DNA of 64,000 nt from Amycolatopsis umgeniensis (GTDB lineage Bacteria; Actinomycetota; Actinomycetes; Mycobacteriales; Pseudonocardiaceae). The DNA lies in the NCBI RefSeq assembly GCF_014205155.1, contig NZ_JACHMX010000001.1:682001-746000 (forward strand), in the 5' to 3' direction. The first letter of the stretch is position 1. Every line of letters begins with the position of its first letter. Of the stretch, positions 57,540 through 64,000 are shown in pieces. The notes beneath the pieces were generated by a model that had not been told where the DNA came from, did not search any database, and worked only from the letters and a program-made list of their open reading frames with translations. Both the position numbers and the translations under genes were made by a program.

Positions 57540-60077
57540 TCACTGACCGAAACAGACCAACGGCATCAGCATCTCACCACAGGTGGCGTCGGCCAGCGCC
57601 CTGGCGGGGACCGTTCCGCGCGCCAGCGCACGGTGGTAGGACTCCATGACCTGCACGACCGCCCGATCATCGACCCTGGCCACACTGGAGATCACCGTTC
57701 CGCTCCCGCTGTAGAGCAACGCCGCGGTGAACCCGAGGATCTCGTCCCCGGGGCGGACCACCGCCTGCCCGATGTCGCAGGCGGACAGCACGACATGCTC
57801 CGGCACGGACTCGAGCAACTGGACGTCGTAGGCCATCAGCGGGCCGTCGGCGAGGTCGAGCCGGGAGAACAGCACGTTCTCCTGTTCGTGGTGCCCGTGC
57901 GCGGCCAAGTGCACCGATTCGTATTCCGCGAGCGCTTTCGACGTCGCTTCGATCGTGGCGTCGTTGCCTGCCAGCACTTCCGCGCGGGGGTAGACCTTCG
58001 CGACGCGATCCGCCTCGTTCGCCGCGTGTTCGAGTCCGGGACCGGCGACGGTCAGCATCGTCGCGTGGTCCGACGGCTCGCGGGCGGGCACCGAACAGCG
58101 GGTGAGCCACGCGGACGGAGACGGGGTGACCGTCACCGGGCGACCGCGCAACGGGTCGAGCAGGCCCCACGGCACGATCGACAGGACTCCGGTGGGTACC
58201 ACCACGACGTCGGCGTCGCCCAGTTTCGCGAGCAGCGGGACGAGCAGTTCCTCGGCCAGCACGGTGACTTGACGGCGCACGGAAGACCGGATGACCCGCT
58301 CCAGCGCGGGCGGCAGCCTTCGGCCGCAGACCGCGTTCAGGTCACTCTGCAACCGCATCACCGCTTCGGACACCACGGCCACATCGCCGAGGTCGACCAA
58401 CGACGCTTGGCGGCCATCGACCACCAGGGCGCGGAACCGTTCCTTGTCGGCGAGGAATCCGAGCATCACACTGTCCCTTTTGGACAGTTTCGCGCGGACG
58501 CCGCCATAGGTCGCCCTGGACACCCGGAGTGCGGAACCCTCGGTTTCCCATCCCCTCGCCCTGATGCGGCGTTCCAGTTCGGCGCATCGGCGCCGTGCCT
58601 CCGCGTCCGAGGCGCCGGCGAGTTCGGCGGCGCGGATCTTGCCCGCGAGCTGCCGCAGTTCGGCGACGGCGTCGGCGAGTTCCCCATCGGGCCGATGGGG
58701 CCGCTGGATCCCGAAGGCTTGCGCCCGAGACCGTTCGAGCCATCGGAAGACGACTTCCGGCGAACCGTTCGCCCATGCCGCCGTCAGTCCGGCCTTCGCC
58801 AGGTCGCGGCCGAGGGAGGCTACGCCGGTTCGCAGGTCGAGGCTTCCGAACCCGCTTCGATAGGTCTCCAGGGATTTCAACCCGGCCCGTGCCTCGGCCA
58901 AGGTCGTCCGACGGTCGCCGGTTGCCCACGCGAGTTCCGCTCTGGCCAGATTGCGGAGCAGGCGATTCGCCAGTGGGCCTCCCGGCAGGGCACGGTCCGC
59001 GAGAGCGGCGCGTGCGGCATCGGGTTCGGCGAGAGCGATGTCGGCCCTCGCGGCCAAGAGTTTCGCCGTCTCGGCGTCATTCCGGAGTCCGAGCCCCGCG
59101 AGCCGGGTGGCGAGTCTCGCCGCGTCCGCCGACACCCGCCTCATCCGGCCGCCCGCCGTGAAGTCGGCCCGCAGCAGGGTGAGCGCGGCGACCGCGGCCC
59201 ACGTGTCGTTCCCGCGCCGTCGGAATCGGCGCGTCGCCCGGCCCGCCCATCGCCGTGCGCCTGCCAGATCGCCGCCGGCCAAGGCGGCTCGTGCCCTCGT
59301 CAGCTCCGCTTCGGCGTGTTCCTGATCCATCCGGAGGCGAGGGAACCGCGCGAGAGCGAGATCGAGTTCGGCGGCCGCTTCACTCGGCAGGCCCGCGGCG
59401 AGCAGCGCCCGCCCCTTGTCCACCGCGAGCGGGGCCAGCATGCCCTCACCGTGCTCCGCGTAGACCTCGGCCGCCGCGCTGAAATCGCGAAGCGCGCCAG
59501 GGATGTCCCCGGTGAGCACCTTCGCCTGTCCGCGCCCTTGGAGTGCTTTCGCCAGTGTCCTGGGAAGTCCGTCGACGGCCCCGTGCGCTCTCGCGATCTC
59601 GGCACAAGCGTCGAGGTCGGCGAGAGCGAGCCGGACACTGCCCGCGGTCTGGTGCAGCAACGCGCGATTCAACAACGACCTCGCCAGCGCCACGGGTTCG
59701 CCGGACCGTTTCAGCAGCGGAACGGCCTCGTCGAAACACGCCAACGCTTCGGCCATCCGGCCGACGAGGATCAAAGCCAGTCCACGCTGCTGGCGCAGGG
59801 CTCCGTGATCACCGAGGGCGACAGGCAACGCCTCGGCGGCGTCCAGCAGTTCGAAGCCGTGTTCGCTGTTGCCGAGCACGACCTCGACACCGCCGAGGGT
59901 GCTCAGCACTCTCGCGGCGAGCGTCGGCCGACCGGGATGATCGGCGAGCGCGGGCCGGTCCAGCAGTTTCGCCGCGGCGCGGAGCAGCCGCGCTCCGCGA
60001 GCCGGGTGCCCGCTGTTGGTCGCTTCGATCCCGTCACGGTGCAGCTCGCGCACGCGCTCCTCGACGCTCCACTCCAC
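57540..60077 (-). CDS. TPR-CHAT domain protease
   Basis: An 845-residue protein from GTG 60077. Residues ~1-430 are TPR-like helices (GNSEHGFELLDAAEAL, GRMAEALACFDEAVPLL). The C-terminal ~330 residues are a CHAT caspase-like domain: VHLAAHGHHEQENVLF gives the catalytic His727 and VVLSACDIGQA the catalytic Cys767. CHAT proteases process partner proteins and several act in bacterial immunity or programmed death. Here it sits with a sigma factor, a subtilase and a pentapeptide membrane protein. Confidence 0.9.
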   Translation of the reverse strand: MEWSVEERVRELHRDGIEATNSGHPARGARLLRAAAKLLDRPALADHPGRPTLAARVLSTLGGVEVVLGNSEHGFELLDAAEALPVALGDHGALRQQRGLALILVGRMAEALACFDEAVPLLKRSGEPVALARSLLNRALLHQTAGSVRLALADLDACAEIARAHGAVDGLPRTLAKALQGRGQAKVLTGDIPGALRDFSAAAEVYAEHGEGMLAPLAVDKGRALLAAGLPSEAAAELDLALARFPRLRMDQEHAEAELTRARAALAGGDLAGARRWAGRATRRFRRRGNDTWAAVAALTLLRADFTAGGRMRRVSADAARLATRLAGLGLRNDAETAKLLAARADIALAEPDAARAALADRALPGGPLANRLLRNLARAELAWATGDRRTTLAEARAGLKSLETYRSGFGSLDLRTGVASLGRDLAKAGLTAAWANGSPEVVFRWLERSRAQAFGIQRPHRPDGELADAVAELRQLAGKIRAAELAGASDAEARRRCAELERRIRARGWETEGSALRVSRATYGGVRAKLSKRDSVMLGFLADKERFRALVVDGRQASLVDLGDVAVVSEAVMRLQSDLNAVCGRRLPPALERVIRSSVRRQVTVLAEELLVPLLAKLGDADVVVVPTGVLSIVPWGLLDPLRGRPVTVTPSPSAWLTRCSVPAREPSDHATMLTVAGPGLEHAANEADRVAKVYPRAEVLAGNDATIEATSKALAEYESVHLAAHGHHEQENVLFSRLDLADGPLMAYDVQLLESVPEHVVLSACDIGQAVVRPGDEILGFTAALLYSGSGTVISSVARVDDRAVVQVMESYHRALARGTVPARALADATCGEMLMPLVCFGQ

Positions 60078-60085
60078 GGCCGGGC

Positions 60086-60556
60086 CTAGAGTTCCATGGC
60101 CGGTGTGCTGATCGTCCTGCCTTCCCCTCGCGGCCGGGCGATCAGCTGCACCATGCCCCGGGTCACCCTGTCGACGGCGAACCGCCCCTCCTGATCGGAG
60201 CTGACCTCGATCGAGCCGGACGAAGTGCGCACCTCGATCCGCAGCGCGGTGGGCGGCTGGATCCAGCCGTCGAGCCGGACCGTGCCGTCGTTGCGCGCGC
60301 CGACGCTGACCATGATCGTGAGGCGGCTGCATTCGAACGTGAGCAGGGTGCTGCGCTCGTCCCCTCTGGCCGCCGGTACGCCACCGCAGTCGATCAGCCG
60401 GAAGACCTCCAGGTCGATGTCCTCCAGCCCGACCGCGAACTGGATCCGTTCGACGAGGGTCTCGGGTACCGGATCGGCCTCGTTCCACAGCTCACGAACC
60501 TGGAGAAGGAGCGTCCGGTCCAGCTCGCCGAGAGATTCTTCGTTGATGCCGTTCAT
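60086..60556 (-). CDS. Small beta-rich protein, candidate regulator of the ECF sigma factor
   Basis: A 156-residue protein, ATGA-coupled to the sigma gene. The first ~45 residues are helical (GELDRTLLLQVRELWNE, VPETLVERIQFAVGL) and the rest is beta (TIMVSVGARNDGTVRLDGW, RIEVRTSSGSIEVSSDQEG), like carboxypeptidase-regulatory beta-sandwiches. It has no transmembrane segment or zinc motif, so it is not a classical ZAS anti-sigma factor. Its position directly after the sigma gene suggests it controls the sigma factor or bridges it to the CHAT protein. Confidence 0.7.
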   Translation of the reverse strand: MNGINEESLGELDRTLLLQVRELWNEADPVPETLVERIQFAVGLEDIDLEVFRLIDCGGVPAARGDERSTLLTFECSRLTIMVSVGARNDGTVRLDGWIQPPTALRIEVRTSSGSIEVSSDQEGRFAVDRVTRGMVQLIARPRGEGRTISTPAMEL

Positions 60557-61137
60557 CTCCACTCCTCTCCTGGGGAGGTGGTCAGGATCTGCTTGAGCCG
60601 GGTCAGGCACCGGCTCCGCGTGGGTCCGACGCTGCCTCGTTTGATCCCGAGCGCCGAGCCGATCTCCTCGTAATCCGGGCGATGCACGAAAGCGACGATG
60701 CGGAGCAACGTCCGGCATCGTTCGGGCAACCTGTTCACCGCCGCCCACAGCCTCCGTCGCTGATCGGCGGTGACGGCCTCTTCGTCCGGACGCGGACCTG
60801 GCGCGGACACCGACTCGAAGAGACCGTCGTCCGGCGGACGCTCGGCCTGGTGACGGGTCCGCGTCCGCCAGGTCTCCCGTTTGGTCACCGTGATCAGCCA
60901 GGCGGTGAGCCCGTCCGGGCTGTGGATCTCCTGAAGGGATCCGAGAAGGTTCAGCCATGCCGTCTGGACGACATCGGACGCGCTGTCCCGGTCGATCCCC
61001 TGAGCCCTCGCGACATGCCACAGCAACGGTGTCAGGATTTCGATCAGCCCGTTCAGGGCCTCCCGATCCCCGTTCTGGGCGGATTTGAGCAGCGACGCGA
61101 GATGCTCGAAGTCGAGGCCCCCCGATGACGCGTTCAT
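60553..61137 (-). CDS. ECF-subfamily RNA polymerase sigma factor
   Basis: A 194-residue sigma factor. Region 2 has ALNGLIEILTPLLWHVARA and DVVQTAWLNLLGSL; region 4 has NRLPERCRTLLRIVAFVHR and a helix-turn-helix EIGSALGIKRGSVGPTRSR. It is coupled to the subtilase stop (ATGA). ECF factors in such operons usually drive their own transcription after a signal. Here that signal may be proteolysis by the subtilase or CHAT protein. Confidence 0.92.
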   Translation of the reverse strand: MNASSGGLDFEHLASLLKSAQNGDREALNGLIEILTPLLWHVARAQGIDRDSASDVVQTAWLNLLGSLQEIHSPDGLTAWLITVTKRETWRTRTRHQAERPPDDGLFESVSAPGPRPDEEAVTADQRRRLWAAVNRLPERCRTLLRIVAFVHRPDYEEIGSALGIKRGSVGPTRSRCLTRLKQILTTSPGEEWR

Positions 61138-62726
61138 CGGAGCAGGTCCAAAGCCGCTTCCGCTCGCTTCCGCGTGGCGCCGCGCGTGCAGGTGGTGAAC
61201 CGCGTCTTCTCCTCGTCCGCGACGGCCATCAACGCGTTGAGCACCGCCGAGGCGGCCTGGGGAGCGGCGAAGGAAGTCCCGTCCCAGATCGCGAAGCCAC
61301 TCGAGAAACAGTCCGGATCGAAACCCTTCCGGCCGAGAGCGGGCGCGTGATGATCGGGAGTCTCCGATCCGTCGATATCCGTCGGATGGGTGCTCACCAC
61401 GCAGACGCCGTCGGCCCAGCAGGACACATAGGCGCCTTCATTGGAGAACAAGGCCTTGCTGCCGTCGGGATTCAGTGCGCCGACGCCGATCACCCGCGGC
61501 CCCTTTCCCTGCAGTCTGGTGGAAAGCGCCGCGGGGAAGAACTCGCGGCTGGTCGCGTTGTTGCCCGCAGCGGCGACGACCACCACGCCGCGTTCGGTGA
61601 GCTTGCCGACGACCTCGGCGAGCTGAGAGGTGTATTTCGCGGCCGTCGGCCACTCCTCGAAGTACCCGATGGAAAACGAGATGACGTCGATCATGAGCTC
61701 GGGATCGCCGTTCTTCTTCTGCGCTGCGCGAACCCGGTCCAGCGCCTTGTGCAGCATGAGCAAGGTGTCCGACAGATAGGCGACACCGTCGGTGTGCACG
61801 ATCCTGACCGCGAGCACCTTCGCCCGGGGTGCCGCCTGCCGGATGACACCCGCGATGAAGGTGCCATGGCCCGCGTCCGCGGCGACTTCGCCGATCAGCG
61901 CGTCCGTCGTCATCGGCCCGTCGCGATGGCCGACGAGGAATTCCGTCGGGGCCGTCGAAGCCAGCAGTTTCTCGTTCTCGAGAATCGCCGCCTGGATGTC
62001 GGGTGCGACGACGATGAACTCGTCACGGAACTTCCCTCCCTGAGAAGGGTCGTAGACGTCGAGCCAGGGATGTGACCCGGTACCGGAGTCGGGGACCAGC
62101 ACCGTCGGTCGGCGGGACAACGCGGGCCGCGCGGGTGCGGGACCGGGCAGGGAGACGGGGATCCGGGATCGGCCACCTGCCCGGCCGCCGCTGACGCGCT
62201 CACCCAGCCCGGTGACGTCCCAGGGGACGCCGGTCAGGCCGACACCGGTGAACATGAGGTGGTCCAAGGAAAAGCGCCGCACCATGGCCGGATCGAGCGT
62301 CGCCCGGTCACGGGTGGAAGCCTCGCGCAGGCGCTGCAACACCTCCCACGCGTCGATGATCCGCGCGCTCGCCCCGGCGCGGAGGGCCAGCGCGAGCGCG
62401 ACCGGCGCGTCCGGCGGGCGGAACTCACCTCTCGAAGTGAAGGCCTGCAGCCCCATTTCCCGGAGCACGGCCTCGATACCGGTGCGGGTGGAGCCGTCGT
62501 TCCACGCGTCCGACGGCATCAGGAGGACATTCGTGCGGTAAACGGTCGGCAAGTACCTGCTCGACCGCTCCGACGGCCACCCCGCGACGACCATCCCGTC
62601 CGCGGGTTTCAGCACCCGCGCGCCGTGGCGTTCGAGCAGTTCGGCGGGGAAGGACGGCAGATAGGACTCCTCGGCATCCGATGCGGGGTACGCGTCCGGG
62701 TCGGGCGAGACGAACCTGACCACCAT
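61134..62726 (-). CDS. Cytosolic subtilisin-family (S8) protease
   Basis: A 530-residue protein from ATG 62726, with GGGAGG about six bases upstream. Catalytic Asp213 (VPDSGTG), His287 (AGHGTFIAG), the oxyanion Asn389 (AAAGNN) and Ser485 (DGTSFAAP) are all there. There is no signal peptide or transmembrane segment, and the N-terminal ~205 residues are an extra domain (ERHGARVLKPADGMVVAGW) that may be a prodomain or sensor. It heads the operon with the sigma factor and CHAT protease, so a cytosolic signalling or defence role is more likely than secretion. Confidence 0.9.
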   Translation of the reverse strand: MVVRFVSPDPDAYPASDAEESYLPSFPAELLERHGARVLKPADGMVVAGWPSERSSRYLPTVYRTNVLLMPSDAWNDGSTRTGIEAVLREMGLQAFTSRGEFRPPDAPVALALALRAGASARIIDAWEVLQRLREASTRDRATLDPAMVRRFSLDHLMFTGVGLTGVPWDVTGLGERVSGGRAGGRSRIPVSLPGPAPARPALSRRPTVLVPDSGTGSHPWLDVYDPSQGGKFRDEFIVVAPDIQAAILENEKLLASTAPTEFLVGHRDGPMTTDALIGEVAADAGHGTFIAGVIRQAAPRAKVLAVRIVHTDGVAYLSDTLLMLHKALDRVRAAQKKNGDPELMIDVISFSIGYFEEWPTAAKYTSQLAEVVGKLTERGVVVVAAAGNNATSREFFPAALSTRLQGKGPRVIGVGALNPDGSKALFSNEGAYVSCWADGVCVVSTHPTDIDGSETPDHHAPALGRKGFDPDCFSSGFAIWDGTSFAAPQAASAVLNALMAVADEEKTRFTTCTRGATRKRAEAALDLLR

Positions 62727-63111
62727 CACAGCCTCCCTCTCACGGCGGAACGGACCATGACACTGAGGTCGCGGGAACACCGTTGGCGGATACGAAAACG
62801 CGAATCTCAACCGGGTAACGAAATTCAACAACGGTCGTGCGTTCTGACAACAAATCCTCGCCGTGGTCAGAGAATTCGTCGAAGCCGTCGGTCGGAATAT
62901 CTTCGCAATTCGAGCTATTTCGTGAACCCGAAACGAGAACGGAAAGTGACCGGACGATCTGGTCACGCCGATACACCTGATCGGGCGGTAACCCCGCGGC
63001 CGTCCGGCGCGCCCATAGGACGTGAATTCCCGAAATCGTTTCGGCGAACCCGTATCCCGCTCTTGATCGGGAGCACTTCGCCGACGGCGAACCGAAAGAG
63101 CCCGGAAGGAG
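62727..63111. other. Intergenic region upstream of the subtilase operon
   Basis: This 385-base region is less GC-rich than its surroundings and should contain the promoter of the five-gene minus operon and of the GTPase fragment. Apart from the doubtful 78-codon frame at 62740-62976 no gene is seen. Confidence 0.5.
62740..62976 (-). CDS. Possible small gene before the subtilase
   Basis: A 78-codon frame from GTG 62976 ends 13 bases before the subtilase start, whose GGGAGG lies in the gap. The protein has a beta-like C-terminal half (VVEFRYPVEIRVFVSANGV). Its third-position GC is lower than that of neighbours, and no strong binding site precedes it. It may be a real accessory gene of the operon or a chance frame in AT-richer intergenic DNA. 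Confidence 0.25.
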   Translation of the reverse strand: MYRRDQIVRSLSVLVSGSRNSSNCEDIPTDGFDEFSDHGEDLLSERTTVVEFRYPVEIRVFVSANGVPATSVSWSVPP

Positions 63112-63116
63112 ATGCG

Positions 63117-63595
63117 GTGGTTTCCGGACATGGGGCCTGGCCGCTCACCGACGCGGTGGTCGAACTGGCCGCCCGGGCGACCGGTTCGCCGGACGACGCG
63201 CTGGCGCAAGTGGGCAAGGCGGTACGCGCCCGCCTGGACCAGCCACTGCGCGTCGCGCTGGTCGGCCGTGTGTCGTCAGGGAAATCGACGCTGCTCAACG
63301 CGCTGTTGGGCAGAGCCATCGCCCCGACGAGCGGACGTGAGTGCACTGAGGTCGTCTATGTGTTCCGGCGCTGCGACCCTGCCGGGCTCCCGGACGTCGC
63401 GCCAAAGGCCATCTGGGCACCTACACCGTCGGCAGCCGGACGATGGGGCGCTTCGCCTGTTACCCCAGCCCGTCCGGCAGGTCCGTGTTCGTGTGGACGA
63501 ACACGGACCTGGACATCCTGTCGATCGGCTCCGACCCGCAGCTCAGCGTCGAGCAGATGAAGACCTGGTTCGAGGGCTCTGTCGGGCTGAAGTGA
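63117..63595 (+). pseudogene. Chimeric remnant: dynamin-like GTPase start joined to an unrelated 3' end
   Basis: From GTG 63117 (AAGGAGA upstream) the frame encodes the start of a dynamin-like GTPase: VALVGRVSSGKSTLLNALLG (P-loop) and GRECTEVVYVFRR (switch Thr). The similarity stops at about 63365-63395. From there another frame reads GHLGTYTVGSRTMGRFACY and SVFVWTNTDLDIL to a stop at 63595, a beta-rich C-terminus of the kind found in secreted or kinase-associated domains, not in GTPases. So two gene ends have been joined by deletion or recombination, and neither product is complete. Confidence 0.7.
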
Positions 63596-64000
63596 CCGGG
63601 ACGAGATCGGCGAGGAGCGCGGACTGTTCCCGTCGGTAGGTCTCGACGTTCGCCAGTTTGACGTCCTCGTAGCCGCGAACCAGATCGGGCAGCTCGGCCA
63701 GCGCCAGGAGCCTGCCACGATCGGCGTCCTCGGCGCCGAACGCGGCGAGGATCGTTTCCCGGTACTGCGCGACGAGTTCCCGCTCCACCTTCCGGACCCG
63801 TGCCCTGCCGAACGGGTCCCAGCGCGTGCCGCGCAGTTTCCGCGCGGCGCGCAGCGCGACGAACAACGGCCGGAAGCCGGGGCCCAGCGCGATCTTCCGC
63901 TTCATCCCCAGCGCGCGGAGCACGGGCGGGTGCAGACGGTAGGCGTAGCGGCTGCCCACTCCGAACTCCGCCTCGATCCCCGCGAGCACGGCGGGATCGA
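63543..64000 (-). CDS. Indolepyruvate ferredoxin oxidoreductase, C-terminal part (runs off the right edge)
   Basis: The minus frame is open to the window end and encodes AYRLHPPVLRALGMKRKIAL, GTRWDPFGRARVRKVERELV and LAELPDLVRGYEDVKLANV, the typical C-terminal (DUF6537-like) part of large fused indolepyruvate ferredoxin oxidoreductases, which oxidise aryl-pyruvates to aryl-acetyl-CoA. The N-terminal TPP and iron-sulfur domains lie outside. The last ~20 residues (TSARQSPRTRSSS) are atypical and overlap the chimeric remnant by 53 bases, so the 3' end may have been altered by the same recombination. Confidence 0.8.
   Translation of the reverse strand, partial: DPAVLAGIEAEFGVGSRYAYRLHPPVLRALGMKRKIALGPGFRPLFVALRAARKLRGTRWDPFGRARVRKVERELVAQYRETILAAFGAEDADRGRLLALAELPDLVRGYEDVKLANVETYRREQSALLADLVPVTSARQSPRTRSSSARR

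Noticed and set aside
56643..60089. A very long plus-strand frame of about 1148 codons
   Set aside because: It is antisense to the CHAT and pentapeptide genes and is rich in Arg, Gly, Gln and Pro with no domain; a GC-bias artefact.

Overview
This is GC-rich actinomycete chromosome with dense overlapping genes and many GTG starts. The StrR-type cluster regulator, MbtH, FkbH-K genes, STAND/TPR proteins and CHAT protease suggest Pseudonocardiaceae, perhaps Amycolatopsis. That genus call is inference. No rRNA, tRNA or CRISPR array was seen.

Layout. 0-5.3 kb: secreted and membrane proteins, including an I36-like protein, a possible G1-type peptidase and a pentapeptide-repeat membrane protein. 5.2-30.6 kb: an NRPS/PKS gene cluster, almost all on the minus strand and heavily translationally coupled (ATGA/GTGA overlaps). 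It forms two blocks. Block A (29.3 to 17.0 kb) is binding protein, NRPS C-A-T, NRPS C-A-T, PKS KS-(AT relic)-T-TE, MbtH and a KAS III-like protein. Block B (16.6 to 5.2 kb) is MFS exporter, FkbK/J/I/H-type genes, a thioesterase-like protein with Cys as nucleophile, NRPS A-T-C-A-T and an alanine-racemase-family enzyme. A lone carrier protein lies between the blocks on the plus strand. A StrR-family regulator sits upstream behind its own terminator. 31-37.5 kb: a DUF1707 protein, then a minus-strand run of CarB-like pseudo-enzyme, ThiF-like adenylating enzyme, ATCase-like carbamoyltransferase, ArsR-family regulator and DHA2 exporter. 37.7-55.5 kb: a truncated DUF4331 gene, Na+/H+ antiporter, STAND ATPase, SDR, P450, endonuclease I, ABC-2 exporter, Clp-N protein with twin palindromes, AraC/GlxA regulator, dienelactone hydrolase, and a divergent SecY paralogue next to a glycosyltransferase. 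55.5-62.7 kb: a minus-strand operon of subtilase, ECF sigma factor, small beta-rich protein, TPR-CHAT protease and pentapeptide-repeat membrane protein. 63-64 kb: a chimeric pseudogene and the 3' end of an indolepyruvate oxidoreductase gene.

How the parts may work together (inference). The only NRPS that starts with A-T is the 1626-aa protein, so a likely order is A-T-C-A-T, then C-A-T, C-A-T and KS-AT(relic)-T-TE. That gives a tetrapeptide extended by one C2 unit. The Fkb-type genes would supply hydroxymalonyl-ACP, since no O-methyltransferase is visible. The racemase could supply a D-residue, because no epimerisation domain is present.

Best candidates for something undescribed are the CarB-relic/ThiF/ATCase-like trio, the KS-AT(relic) module fed by hydroxymalonyl-ACP, the SecY paralogue/glycosyltransferase pair and the CHAT/subtilase/sigma/pentapeptide operon.
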